Shown piece by piece: positions 25,180-33,593 of a DNA stretch of 64,000 bases. The notes beneath the pieces are model-generated. The model worked only from the letters and a program-made list of their open reading frames with translations, was not told the origin of the DNA and searched no databases. Both the position numbers and the translations under genes were made by a program. Within the stretch, counting starts at the first letter, position 1, and every line of letters starts with the position of its first letter. The DNA is from Cytophagales bacterium (GTDB lineage: Bacteria > Bacteroidota > Bacteroidia > Cytophagales > Spirosomataceae): the NCBI GenBank assembly GCA_013298125.1, contig JAAFJP010000013.1, positions 62,001 through 126,000 on the forward strand, in the 5' to 3' direction.

Positions 25180-25773
25180 ATGAATAACCAATTTTATCAT
25201 AATAATCTCGAAGACATTGAAGTACAGATATGGGAAGAATTACACCAATCCACTAAATCGGCAAATACTCCTTTTCATCAAGGCGTTTTGGCAAGTATCA
25301 ATGACAATGTTCCCGAGCAAAGATCAGTAATTGTGAGAAATGTAGATATTTCCGAAAAAACAATTTCTTTTAATACTGACATTCGTTCCTTGAAAATTGA
25401 ACAACTCAAAATCAATGGTACAGTAAGTTGGTTATTTTACGATAAAACACTGAAAGTACAATTACGAATGTATGCAAAAGCTATTATTCACATTGAGGAT
25501 GATGTAGCCAAATTGGCGTGGGAGCAATCAAGATTGTCAAGCAAAATGTGTTATACGACCCAACAAAAACCTGGCAGTTTTATCAATGAACCCGAATTGA
25601 TTGAAGTAAATAAAACCGATGTAGAACCTGAACTTTTAGCGTTTGCACACGATAATTTTGCCGTTATTGAAACAAAAATCTTTGCGATAGACTTTGTATT
25701 TCTCAATCGTAAAGGCAACAAAAGGGCTTATTTTGACTATCAGAGCAATATTTTTAAATGGAGGCAGGTGTAA
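25180..25773 (+). CDS. Pyridoxamine 5'-phosphate oxidase-like protein
   Basis: 197 residues from the ATG at 25180 (MNNQFYHNNLEDIEV). An upstream in-frame ATG at 25129 would overlap the acetyltransferase gene by 8 bp and adds residues outside the family. The pattern HQGVLASINDNVPEQRSVIVRNVD, then SFNTDIRSLKIEQLKIN, then WLFYDKTLKVQLRMYAKA, fits the FMN-binding split-barrel family related to PdxH and Alr4036. The enzymatic reaction is not known. Likely cotranscribed with the upstream acetyltransferase. Confidence 0.8.
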   Translation: MNNQFYHNNLEDIEVQIWEELHQSTKSANTPFHQGVLASINDNVPEQRSVIVRNVDISEKTISFNTDIRSLKIEQLKINGTVSWLFYDKTLKVQLRMYAKAIIHIEDDVAKLAWEQSRLSSKMCYTTQQKPGSFINEPELIEVNKTDVEPELLAFAHDNFAVIETKIFAIDFVFLNRKGNKRAYFDYQSNIFKWRQV

Positions 25774-25802
25774 AAAAAAATGATTCAATTATTTAAATAA
25801 AA

Positions 25803-25835
25803 AAATGGAGGAAGGTATTTTTCCCTCCTCCATTT
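25803..25835. terminator. Bidirectional terminator between convergent genes
   Basis: Inverted repeat AAATGGAGGA (25803-25812) / TCCTCCATTT (25826-25835), with a run of A before and a T-rich stretch after. It lies between the stop codons at 25773 (plus) and 25863 (minus). Confidence 0.7.
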
Positions 25836-25862
25836 CTCTCTTTTCCTTTCCTCCTACAAGAA

Positions 25863-26312
25863 TTACTCAATCATATCAGCCTCTTCCAAGATATAATTCA
25901 TCTCATAAATATCGTCAGCATTAAGTTTCAGCTTGCCCGTAAATGTGTGCATCTCATCAGTTTTATATTTTCTGACTTCGCTTTTCTTGGGTTTTAAAGA
26001 CATTACAGATTCTGGACCTGCCCCTCCACAAAAGAAACATTGACTATATGGAAACGCTGAAAGCACATACATATTCGTAGCTACATCCACAGGAATTACG
26101 TAGCCTCTAATGCTTACTTCTTTGTTCTCCAATTTCTTTAATGGAGCTCCGAAAGTAGGGTAAAGCATGAAAATAGATTCTTGTGGATACCATTTTTTCT
26201 TGAAAGAAACATCCTTCAACATATCCCAAGTGAGTTTTTCGGCAGGAGCATTTTTTGCTGAAATAAAGGTTGAAACTATCAAACCCAATATTAATAATGT
26301 CTTGATTTTCAT
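25863..26312 (-). CDS. Exported DUF3299-like protein in the ABC operon
   Basis: 149 residues with a signal peptide (MKIKTLLILGLIVSTFISAKNA). A beta-rich domain with EVSIRGYVIPVD, VLSAFPYSQCFFCGGAGPESVM and TFTGKLKLNADD follows; the CFFCGGAGPE cysteine pair is the conserved core and could bind a metal or form a disulfide. I place it near DUF3299 from these motifs. It is the last gene of a minus-strand run after an ABC ATPase and an FtsX-type permease, which suggests a periplasmic partner of that transporter, perhaps metal-related. Confidence 0.75.
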   Translation of the reverse strand: MKIKTLLILGLIVSTFISAKNAPAEKLTWDMLKDVSFKKKWYPQESIFMLYPTFGAPLKKLENKEVSIRGYVIPVDVATNMYVLSAFPYSQCFFCGGAGPESVMSLKPKKSEVRKYKTDEMHTFTGKLKLNADDIYEMNYILEEADMIE

Positions 26313-26349
26313 GTGTTTATGATTTTAGTAACACAGACTTCAGTATGTA

Positions 26350-27606
26350 CTACTCATCCGCTAATGTTTTTGAAATGTTGATGTTATAAATACTCAATGA
26401 CGGAATCGCCGCCGCTAATAATCCGATAAATAATGCTCCTAAGAACAAATAAAATTCTTCGGTGAGCAAAGATAAAACGTTGAAGTCGTAATGAAAATTT
26501 TGTTCTACATTTTCTGACATAATCCAAAGTCCGAATCTACTCAAAAATATACCGATTACGAAGCCTATTACGCTGATTATCAGTCCTTCTAATAACAACA
26601 ATAAAAATAATTTTGTTCGACTCGCCCCCATCGAAAGCATTAAAGCCATTTCATATTTTCGTTCTTTCAGGGAATTATACAAAGATACAAAAACGCTCAA
26701 CCCCGAAACGATGATTATTACTAAGGCAATCCATTTGAGAGCATCAACACCCACACCTAATAAGGCAAATAATCGGTTAATTTCGATGGCTGGTGTGGCG
26801 GTTTGCAAAGTAGAATTTTGGTTAATACTTCTCGCCATCATCATGCCCATCGCTGGATTTCTGAATTTTACTAAAAGCGATGTTATTTCTTTTGAATCTT
26901 CTTCATGATGATGTTCTTCGCCAGTTTGAGGTTGTTCTTCTTCCAACAATTTCAAAGCATTTGCTCCCTTTCCAACTTCCTCTTCGTGGTGTTCGTCATG
27001 CACCGCCCAAACACTTTCCAAAGGCGTTATCATCAAAGCATCAAGTACAGAATTGGTCGTTTTCAAAATACCAACCACCTTAAATTGTTTTTCTTTATGA
27101 GCCTCACCTTCTTTATCAAAACCATGTTGAGACGAAAAAGCATCACCCACTTTCAAGCCTAAATTCTTGGCGACTTTATTGCCCACCACCATTTCCATTG
27201 CTCCTGAAAACACCTTCCCTGTCTCAAATTCCGCCTGAAAATGTTCCAAATATTTCTCATTCGACCCTACGATTCTGTATCCTTCATAACTATCTCCCAT
27301 CGAAAGTGGTATCGTGGACTTCACTAAGGGGCTACGAGTCAGGCGATTGGCTTCCTCCATTGAAATATTCCCCGTAGGCGAATCAATCTGATAAATGCTC
27401 GCCAAGATCAATTGGAGTGGACTGCCTTTTGCTCCCACAACCATATCTATGCCCGCTACATTACGAGTAAATTTCTCTTCAATTTGCTTACCCGCCAAAA
27501 GTAAAAGCGAAATAATCGCAATTCCCAAAGCCATCAATAAAATGCTCAGAGAAGTGGTTAAAGGCTTGTCTTTTAGGTTGTTAGTTGATATTTTTAGTAA
27601 GTTCAT
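26350..27606 (-). CDS. FtsX/MacB-type ABC transporter permease
   Basis: 418 residues: an N-terminal membrane helix (LSILLMALGIAIISLLLLAGK), a periplasmic MacB_PCD-like domain of about 230 residues, and three C-terminal helices with an FtsX domain (LKERKYEMALMLSMGASRTKLFLLLLLEG). The periplasmic part holds a His/Glu-rich loop (DEHHEEEVGKG and EEHHHEEDSKE, about residues 205-245), which could bind metal. Together with the ATPase at 27719 and the exported Cys-pair protein downstream it forms a three-gene module. Substrate unknown. Confidence 0.88.
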   Translation of the reverse strand: MNLLKISTNNLKDKPLTTSLSILLMALGIAIISLLLLAGKQIEEKFTRNVAGIDMVVGAKGSPLQLILASIYQIDSPTGNISMEEANRLTRSPLVKSTIPLSMGDSYEGYRIVGSNEKYLEHFQAEFETGKVFSGAMEMVVGNKVAKNLGLKVGDAFSSQHGFDKEGEAHKEKQFKVVGILKTTNSVLDALMITPLESVWAVHDEHHEEEVGKGANALKLLEEEQPQTGEEHHHEEDSKEITSLLVKFRNPAMGMMMARSINQNSTLQTATPAIEINRLFALLGVGVDALKWIALVIIIVSGLSVFVSLYNSLKERKYEMALMLSMGASRTKLFLLLLLEGLIISVIGFVIGIFLSRFGLWIMSENVEQNFHYDFNVLSLLTEEFYLFLGALFIGLLAAAIPSLSIYNINISKTLADE

Positions 27607-27610
27607 ATTT

Positions 27611-27717
27611 TGGGCTGTCGGCTTTCAGCAATCGGCTGTCGGCTTCTGGCAGTAAAGTTTAGTCTTTATTTTATGAGATTTCAAAGCCGATTGCTGACAG
27701 CTGACAGCCGATTGCCC
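27611..27717. repeat. Inverted repeat between the ABC permease and ATPase genes
   Basis: Left arm with GGGCTGTCGGCTTTCAGCAA (from about 27612), right arm ending CAGCCGATTGCCC (27717), imperfect but extensive complementarity built on CAATCGGCTGTC units. It fills almost all of the 112-bp gap and stops just before the ATPase stop codon (27719-27721). Confidence 0.8.
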
Positions 27718-27718
27718 A

Positions 27719-28345
27719 TCAAAGTTCAACCCTCTTCTCAAACACATCCTTCAATCGTTGGTCGTGCGTAACGACTATCAAACTCGCTCCAATTTCTTGG
27801 ATTTGTTTTTTTAGTAAATCAATGACTTTCAGACAGTTATCATCATCCAAACTTGATGTAGGTTCATCCGCCAAAATTACCGAAGGCTTGTTCATCAATG
27901 CCCTTGCGATGCTCACACGTTGTTGTTCGCCTTGGGAAAGTTGCGTTGTTTTTTTTGATAAATGTTCGGCAAAACCCAAACTTTCAGCCAATTGTTGAGC
28001 CATCTGTTTTGCTTGATTTTTACCAGCTAAATAATTGGCTAACAACAAATTATCCATTACTGACAGCGAATGAACAAAGTGTGGTTTTTGGTAAATAATC
28101 CCCACATTTTTTGCCCTAAAATCTGCCGCCTGACTTACCGATAATTGACTAATTTCTTGATTATTTATCTGAATATTTCCGCCCGTAGGTTTCAATAAAA
28201 GTGCCATAAGGTGCAAAAAAGTGGTTTTCCCCTTACCCGATTTACCCAAAATGAGCATCGTCTCACGGTCAGCACAAGAAAAATTAGGGAAGTCAAAACG
28301 CTTTTCGGGCGAGTAGGCGAAGGTTAAGTTTTGGGTTGCAATCAT
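27719..28345 (-). CDS. ABC transporter ATP-binding protein (LolD/MacB-like)
   Basis: 208 residues, one nucleotide-binding domain: Walker A GKSGKGKTT, Q-loop in IYQKPHF, signature LSQGEQQRVS, Walker B VILADEPTSSLD and H-loop VVTHDQ. Short for an ABC ATPase, as in the LolD/MacB group that drives FtsX-type permeases. First gene of a minus-strand run with the permease at 26350 and the Cys-pair exported protein at 25863. The gap to the permease holds an inverted repeat. Confidence 0.9.
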   Translation of the reverse strand: MIATQNLTFAYSPEKRFDFPNFSCADRETMLILGKSGKGKTTFLHLMALLLKPTGGNIQINNQEISQLSVSQAADFRAKNVGIIYQKPHFVHSLSVMDNLLLANYLAGKNQAKQMAQQLAESLGFAEHLSKKTTQLSQGEQQRVSIARALMNKPSVILADEPTSSLDDDNCLKVIDLLKKQIQEIGASLIVVTHDQRLKDVFEKRVEL

Positions 28346-28356
28346 GGGTTGTCGGT

Positions 28357-28523
28357 GAACGGTTAAAGGTGAACGGTAAACGGTTTATCGATGAAAATTC
28401 TTATCACAAATATAAGCAAAAACTGTTTAGGTTACATCTTGTGTTGTACGTCAAATCTCGTTCACCGTGAACCGTTTACCGAAAATTTACCGTTTCCCGT
28501 GTACCGTTCACCTTCAACCGTTC
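28357..28523. repeat. Inverted repeat with GAACGGT units, overlapping the AraC stop codon
   Basis: 22-bp arms GAACGGTTAAAGGTGAACGG (from 28357, to 28378) and 28502-28523, one mismatch, plus more CCGTTTACC-type units between. The right arm contains the TGA stop codon of the AraC gene (28514-28516), so the last two residues of that protein are written by the repeat. The left arm lies 12 bp upstream of the ABC ATPase start. Confidence 0.85.
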
Positions 28524-29416
28524 CTCCCAGGTGTTTTTCCAAATTTCTCTTTAAATGCCTTTATAAAATGGGAAACACTCTCATATCCAATTTCCATACT
28601 GATTTCAGAGACATTTTTATCAGTATTTTCTAACTGTAAACTGGCGTATTCGAGTCGTTTATTTTTAATCCAGAGGGCGGGGGAAGTATCAAATTTTTCC
28701 TGGAAATCTCGCTTAAAGGCAGACAAACTTCTACCTGAAAGTCTTGATAATTCTTCCAACGAAAAAAGTTTCAAATAGTATGATTGCATCAAATATTCCA
28801 AATCAACTTTTTCACCTTTGTACAAACTAAATAAAATGCTTTTAAACTGTCCAGAGACATCAATTTCGAGAATATGAAGTAATAATTCTTGTAATTTTAA
28901 CCGTAAAAAATGGTTCAAATATTGCGTTTCAAGGGTGAAATAGGGGAAAATTGATTCCGTAAATTTGTTGAGGCTTTCAGTTATTTCAAAGACAAGTAGA
29001 CCAAGCCCCCTAACCCCCAGAGGGGGAATATTTGAGTCCGAATTGGAGGCGGAAGCTACCCCTCTGGGGGCGGGGGGGGCTTGGTCTTCAAACATCTCCA
29101 AATGTTGCCCCACAAATTCCTTCAAGAGTTTCTCATTAAAAAAGAAAACTAAACTTCTATAATTTGTATCAATCGTTTCCTGCATTACATAATATCCCCG
29201 ACGAATAAACACAATATTTCCTTTTCTAACGTGAATGGTTTGGGTGGCGGAAACAAATTTCTTCTCTCCTTCCAACACAAAAATAACGGCGTGTTCTTCA
29301 AAAAAAACCTCATTTTTGAGCGGTGGGTCTTGATTTCTGTAAGCCACAAAAGTCATATCCTGAATTTTCAAGGACTGAAATTCACCAGTGTGGATGAGGG
29401 AAGGGACTCTTATCAT
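28514..29416 (-). CDS. AraC family regulator with an in-frame palindrome insert
   Basis: 300 residues. N-terminal cupin-like sensing domain (VIFVLEGEKKFVSATQTIHVRKGNIVFI) and a C-terminal AraC helix-turn-helix pair (SLEELSRLSGRSLSAFKRDFQEKF, then NVSEISMEIGYESVSHFIKAFKEKFGKTPG). Two points are odd. Residues about 111-140 (DQAPPAPRGVASASN to PPLGVRGLGLL) are encoded by a palindrome and interrupt the sensing domain's helical part. The stop codon lies within a second repeat. The regulated genes are not known; the divergent gene at 29528 and the ABC module are candidates by position. Confidence 0.88.
   Translation of the reverse strand: MIRVPSLIHTGEFQSLKIQDMTFVAYRNQDPPLKNEVFFEEHAVIFVLEGEKKFVSATQTIHVRKGNIVFIRRGYYVMQETIDTNYRSLVFFFNEKLLKEFVGQHLEMFEDQAPPAPRGVASASNSDSNIPPLGVRGLGLLVFEITESLNKFTESIFPYFTLETQYLNHFLRLKLQELLLHILEIDVSGQFKSILFSLYKGEKVDLEYLMQSYYLKLFSLEELSRLSGRSLSAFKRDFQEKFDTSPALWIKNKRLEYASLQLENTDKNVSEISMEIGYESVSHFIKAFKEKFGKTPGRNG
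28998..29087. repeat. Palindromic element inside the AraC coding region
   Basis: Left arm 28998-29025 (AGACCAAGCCCCCTAACCCC start) and right arm 29059-29087 (ending GGGGCTTGGTCT) are near-complementary, with length differences in G/C runs. The 90-bp element keeps the reading frame and adds about 30 residues rich in Pro, Ala, Gly and Ser. Confidence 0.88.
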
Positions 29417-29488
29417 TGTCTTAGTTGAAAGTTATAATTTTAAAAGTATTGCTTCATTATAAAAATCATTTTTCAGTAATTTTTCACT

Positions 29489-29496
29489 TAATTTTG
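29489..29496 (+). promoter_or_regulatory. Bacteroidota -7 promoter box for the gene at 29528
   Basis: TAATTTTG matches TAnnTTTG, 31 bp upstream of the ATG. The promoter region is shared with the divergent AraC gene (start 29416). Confidence 0.45.
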
Positions 29497-29527
29497 TTCA
29501 AGTTTAACATACAAACAAACACGTATT

Positions 29528-30196
29528 ATGAAAAAAATCATCTTCACTTTCGCATTATTTTGTATCATTCCCAATCTCCTTTTTGCCCAAGATTTTGCTG
29601 GGAAACGGATTTACAATGGCAATCTATCACTAAATTTGTCAGGACAAACATTATCGCCCTCAACAAGTCGAACCAATTTAATACTTAACGCTACCTTTTT
29701 AACTGGTAAAATTAGAGATAACAACACCTATACAGCTTTTGGATTTAATTTTGGTGTTGTGAGTTCGAAAGATTCACAATCATCAACTACAAGTTTTAAT
29801 AAAAATTCCAATTCTACTTTCAACATCGGTCCAGCTATTCAATTTGGAAAATTTGTGAAAGTTTTTGATAAATTTTATTTCGCCCCAAATACTACGTTAG
29901 GTGCATCTTATATCTTTGGTTCGATTGAATCACAAACAACAAATAGGTCTTCGAGCGGTTTTAGTGGCAGGATAAATATATCTCCTCTCAATTTCGTATA
30001 TCAGATACAAAATAACTTTCTTTTAAGTATGAATTTGGGAGGTTTTGGCATCAATTATAGTTATATTGGTACAAGTCAAAATAATCCTAATTCTTCTGGA
30101 ACCACACTCAACAGTAGTGATACAAATGTTTATGACTTATCGGTTTTTGGAAATATTACAAATAATACAGGTATTGGAGCCTACTATTTATTCTAA
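29528..30196 (+). CDS. Predicted outer-membrane beta-barrel protein
   Basis: 222 residues with a signal peptide (MKKIIFTFALFCIIPNLLFAQD). The mature part is made of alternating polar and hydrophobic segments with many Asn/Ser/Thr/Gly, for example NIGPAIQFGKFVKVFDKFYFAPNTTLGASYIFG and a C-terminal NITNNTGIGAYYLF that ends with an aromatic residue, all typical of a small outer-membrane barrel. Function unknown. It is divergent from the AraC regulator and could be its target. Confidence 0.72.
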   Translation: MKKIIFTFALFCIIPNLLFAQDFAGKRIYNGNLSLNLSGQTLSPSTSRTNLILNATFLTGKIRDNNTYTAFGFNFGVVSSKDSQSSTTSFNKNSNSTFNIGPAIQFGKFVKVFDKFYFAPNTTLGASYIFGSIESQTTNRSSSGFSGRINISPLNFVYQIQNNFLLSMNLGGFGINYSYIGTSQNNPNSSGTTLNSSDTNVYDLSVFGNITNNTGIGAYYLF

Positions 30197-30203
30197 AAAC
30201 ATA

Positions 30204-30230
30204 AGGGGCAGAATCTAAAAATCTGCCCCT
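30204..30230. terminator. Bidirectional terminator between convergent genes
   Basis: Perfect 9-bp stem AGGGGCAGA (30204-30212) / TCTGCCCCT (30222-30230), 9-nt loop, followed by CGATTTT on the plus side; lies between stop codons at 30196 and 30236. Confidence 0.72.
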
Positions 30231-30235
30231 CGATT

Positions 30236-30742
30236 TTACCATTTTACTACATCCCCCTTCTCAATTCCTTTTCTCTTACAATACCCCGCATTAACTTCCA
30301 ATACAAATTTTGCCTTATCATAAGACTCTACGCCAGCCTCCGAAAAGGGCGTTGTATTGGCTTGGATAGTTACGATTTTCTTAGATTCGTCTAAAAATAG
30401 AATGTCCAAAGGTATATAGGTGTTTTTCATCCAAAACTTCTGAGGTTCGTAGTCAGGCATAATAAAAACCATCCCGCAACTATCGGGCATCGAACGCCTA
30501 TACATAAGCCCCTGTGCGGTTTCAGCATCATTGTCAGCGATTTCTATCGTGAGTTTTTGTTGATTTTTCAGGAAAGTCAATTCTCCTTCTTTCTTAAATT
30601 GAGGTTCTTCTACGGCTGATTTATCAGTAGAATTTTCTACAATTGGTTCAGTCGAATTCTTAGAAAAATTCAAAATACCCGTTGAGATTAACCCTCCGAA
30701 AAGTAGGATGATTACTAAGATGATGGCTACTATTTTTTTCAT
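30236..30742 (-). CDS. DUF192 domain protein
   Basis: 168 residues: an N-terminal membrane anchor (IVAIILVIILLFGGLISTGIL), a polar linker, then a DUF192 domain from about residue 55 (LTIEIADNDAETAQGLMYRRSMPDSCGMVFIM, FWMKNTYIPLDILFLD, VLEVNAGYCKRKGIEKGDVV). The MYRR and KFWMKNT motifs are the family hallmarks. Function is unknown. It overlaps the upstream gene by 4 bp (start 30742, stop 30739), so the two are translated together. Confidence 0.9.
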   Translation of the reverse strand: MKKIVAIILVIILLFGGLISTGILNFSKNSTEPIVENSTDKSAVEEPQFKKEGELTFLKNQQKLTIEIADNDAETAQGLMYRRSMPDSCGMVFIMPDYEPQKFWMKNTYIPLDILFLDESKKIVTIQANTTPFSEAGVESYDKAKFVLEVNAGYCKRKGIEKGDVVKW

Positions 30743-31713
30743 ATTAATTCACATTTACCAGAGATTAAATCCTGTTCTACTTTTTTGTATTTTATGTCAC
30801 TGACAATTTTGCCGTCAGCTTTGTATTTTACACTTACTTTATCGTTGCGATCAAATATTTTTTTGAAGGCTTTTTGTTGATTTACTATTTTAATTAATTC
30901 CTGTTCTCGTTCTCTTTCTTTTTCCAGATTTTCTTCTCTTTTACTTGCCTCTCCCCAAATTTTATTCATTTCATAAATATCTGAAAATATGTTTTTACTA
31001 TTCTTCCAATTATTCAATTCCTTGATATTCAGAATATTATCTACAAGGTCGTTCTTAACGAAATATTGAGCAAACTCATTTTTAGAATCCCCACCGCAAT
31101 CCATATAGCCAATAACAGTAGAGCCTATAAGAAAGTTAATATCTGCCCAGTCCGAAACCTCCTGTGTTTCTCGTTGTTCTTCGTTATGCAAAAATTCAAG
31201 GTACTTCTCAAAGATTTCTCTGATAGATTTCACCAAACTATTGTCCGTAGAATTTTCAGCAATTGTTGCCAATCCTGTCATCAAAATACTTTTAGCTTGA
31301 ATCGTAATTTCTGTGTCATAAAGAGCCTTTTCTATTGATTCTATTCTATTAGGGAAAAGAGACCAATAACGTGGGAAGTCTTCCATGTAAGAATCATTCC
31401 ATGCCTCGTCTGCCAACATAGAATCCGTTTTCAAGTACGCCAACATATCATCAAAAGATAATTCGTCTTTCAATTCTGCCAAAAATGAAATAACATGAAC
31501 AATAAATACCAATGGGTTTTCGGAGTCATTTAGTTTATCATTATGCTGATTATACGCCTTCAAAATCAACCGTAAATCTTCCAATCCGCTTTCACCTCTT
31601 GATAAAATGGCATCTATTTGCTCTTTTTCTAAATAATCATCGTGTTCCAACAAAAATTCCATGATAGGATTTTTGATTTTGCCTTGCAATTCAAGTAACT
31701 CAATATTTTTCAT
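30739..31713 (-). CDS. Hypothetical helical-repeat protein
   Basis: 324 residues, no signal or membrane helix. The first 230 residues are helical with features of a HEAT-like/DUF1186-type protein (NPIMEFLLEHDDYLEKEQIDAIL, LSFDDMLAYLKTDSMLADEAWNDSYMEDFPRYWSLF). Residues 255-285 are a charged helix (KREENLEKEREREQELIKI). The C-terminus is a short beta segment (KVSVKYKADGKIVSDIKYKK). The DUF1186 placement is tentative. The 4-bp overlap with the DUF192 gene indicates a two-gene unit. Confidence 0.7.
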   Translation of the reverse strand: MKNIELLELQGKIKNPIMEFLLEHDDYLEKEQIDAILSRGESGLEDLRLILKAYNQHNDKLNDSENPLVFIVHVISFLAELKDELSFDDMLAYLKTDSMLADEAWNDSYMEDFPRYWSLFPNRIESIEKALYDTEITIQAKSILMTGLATIAENSTDNSLVKSIREIFEKYLEFLHNEEQRETQEVSDWADINFLIGSTVIGYMDCGGDSKNEFAQYFVKNDLVDNILNIKELNNWKNSKNIFSDIYEMNKIWGEASKREENLEKEREREQELIKIVNQQKAFKKIFDRNDKVSVKYKADGKIVSDIKYKKVEQDLISGKCELI

Positions 31714-31775
31714 TCTCAGTTTTTGTATTAATTTTCCGTAAATTTACTAATCTTCAAACTACCTTTTTATATCCA

Positions 31776-33428
31776 ATGAAAAAACTATTACTAATCGCTA
31801 CTTTACTCATTGCTCAAAGCTCACAGCTATTAGCTCAAAAAATCTGTTTTTATAATGGCAAAATTTACACCGTCGATGCCCGTAGTTCGGTGGCTGAGGC
31901 TGTTGTAGTTGAAAATGGACGGATTTTGTTCGTAGGTTCAACGCCCGAAGCTCGTGCCGCTTGGTCGGATAGTAGGACGAAAATGGTAAATCTTGAAGGT
32001 AAATTAATGTTGCCTGGCTTCATTGATAATCATACGCATTTTGCCGATGGAGGAATGTATCTTTCAGGAATAGATTTACGAGGAGCAAAATCCACGACTG
32101 AATTTAAAAGCATCATCAAAAAATACGCAGATTCGCATAAAGGCGAGTGGATAAAATCAGGTAATTGGGATCATGAATCTTGGGAAGTCAAAGATTTACC
32201 AACCAAAGAAATGATTGATGATTTGACGAAAGATTGCCCAACTTTCATTGACCGTTTTGATGGACATATGGCTTTGGCAAACTCAAAAGCCTTAGCGTTG
32301 GCAGGCATTACGAAAGACACCAAATCACCCGATGGAGGAGAAATTGTGAAAGACCCCAAAACTGGCGAACCCACAGGAGTCTTGAAAGATGCGGCTATGA
32401 CCTTGATTTACAGCATTATACCTCCACTCACACCTGAACAAAAAATCAAATACGTTCAACGTGCTTTGCAAGAGGCTCGTGAGAATGGCATTACTTCGGT
32501 GCAAGATATTACCTTCCAACCCGACTTGATTGCTTTCCAAACCTTAGAAAAAGAAGACAAATTAACTTGCCGTTTTTATACTCGTTTGCCGATAGATTCT
32601 TATCAAAATTTAGTCAATGCAGGGATTCAGGTGGGTTTTGGTTCTAATAAAATCAAGTTGGGTTCGTTGAAGGCTTATGCAGATGGTTCGTTGGGAAGTA
32701 GCACCGCTTTGATGTTCAAACCTTACGACCAAAACCCCAACACAAAAGGCTTGGCGAGTGACATTATCATCAACGGAAACCTCACAAAATGGGCAACCGA
32801 TGCCGATAAAAATCACTTGCAATTATCCATCCATGCTATCGGAGACTCGGCAAATTATTTGATGTTAAAATTATTTGAAAACATCACCAAAACTAATCCA
32901 AAGTGGGACAGACGTTTCAGAATCGAACACGCTCAACACGTTCGTTTTGAGGATATTCCGCTATTTGCAAAATTGGGCGTTGTGGCTTCCGTGCAACCTT
33001 ATCATTGCATTGACGATGGCGTTTGGGCGGCTAAACGCATTGGTACACGCATAGATTACACGCACCCATACAAGTCGTTTTTGGATGCGGGAATCAAACT
33101 TTGCATGGGTTCAGATTGGTCTGTTGCCCCGTTGAACGCTATTTTAGGAATTTATGCGGCAGTAACTCGCCAAACCGTGGACGGAGGAAATCCGATGGGG
33201 TGGATTCCAAAACAGAAGATTGGCGTTGCCGATGCCATTAAAGGATATACGATAAATAATGCTTACGCCGCTTTTGAAGAAAAAGAAAAAGGCTCGATTG
33301 AACCTGGGAAATTGGCAGATATGGTCGTCCTTTCAGACGATATTTTGACCATTAAACCAGAAAAGATACAGAATGTAAAGGTGTTAATGACTATTTTTGA
33401 TGGAAAGATTGTTTATGAGAAGAAGTAG
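31776..33428 (+). CDS. Exported amidohydrolase (YtcJ-like)
   Basis: 550 residues with a signal peptide (MKKLLLIATLLIAQSSQLLAQ). Amidohydrolase_3 (YtcJ/AepA-like) enzyme: the metal-binding HTH in PGFIDNHTHFADGG, later histidines in LSIHAIGD and FRIEHAQHV, and the aspartate in CMGSDWSV. The C-terminal EPGKLADMVVL closing segment is typical. It hydrolyses an unknown amide or cyclic compound, here in the periplasm. It stands alone and converges with a small gene on the minus strand (ends 33433). Confidence 0.9.
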   Translation: MKKLLLIATLLIAQSSQLLAQKICFYNGKIYTVDARSSVAEAVVVENGRILFVGSTPEARAAWSDSRTKMVNLEGKLMLPGFIDNHTHFADGGMYLSGIDLRGAKSTTEFKSIIKKYADSHKGEWIKSGNWDHESWEVKDLPTKEMIDDLTKDCPTFIDRFDGHMALANSKALALAGITKDTKSPDGGEIVKDPKTGEPTGVLKDAAMTLIYSIIPPLTPEQKIKYVQRALQEARENGITSVQDITFQPDLIAFQTLEKEDKLTCRFYTRLPIDSYQNLVNAGIQVGFGSNKIKLGSLKAYADGSLGSSTALMFKPYDQNPNTKGLASDIIINGNLTKWATDADKNHLQLSIHAIGDSANYLMLKLFENITKTNPKWDRRFRIEHAQHVRFEDIPLFAKLGVVASVQPYHCIDDGVWAAKRIGTRIDYTHPYKSFLDAGIKLCMGSDWSVAPLNAILGIYAAVTRQTVDGGNPMGWIPKQKIGVADAIKGYTINNAYAAFEEKEKGSIEPGKLADMVVLSDDILTIKPEKIQNVKVLMTIFDGKIVYEKK

Positions 33429-33432
33429 GACT

Positions 33433-33576
33433 CTATCTTTTAGATAATATTTCTTTCAATTTTTCCAAAGGAACGATGTCAAATAGTTGTTGTCTTTTAT
33501 AAGCCACTGCTTCTTCGGCAGTATCAAATACCAATTTAGGTTGGTTGATTTTTTTATTTGAAGCTACTTTTACCAT
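33433..33576 (-). CDS. Small protein (47 aa) paired with a DUF6934-like gene
   Basis: 47 codons from ATG 33576 (MVKVASNKKINQPKLVFDTA) to TAG at 33433. No signal peptide; basic at both ends, with EEAVAYKRQQLFDIVP in the middle. It lies 17 bp downstream of the DUF6934-like gene on the same strand and converges with the amidohydrolase gene. Small size, tight spacing and charged composition are like one half of a toxin-antitoxin or a small regulatory pair, but I know of no assigned function. Confidence 0.65.
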   Translation of the reverse strand: MVKVASNKKINQPKLVFDTAEEAVAYKRQQLFDIVPLEKLKEILSKR

Positions 33577-33593
33577 TGTGTTGTATATTTTGA

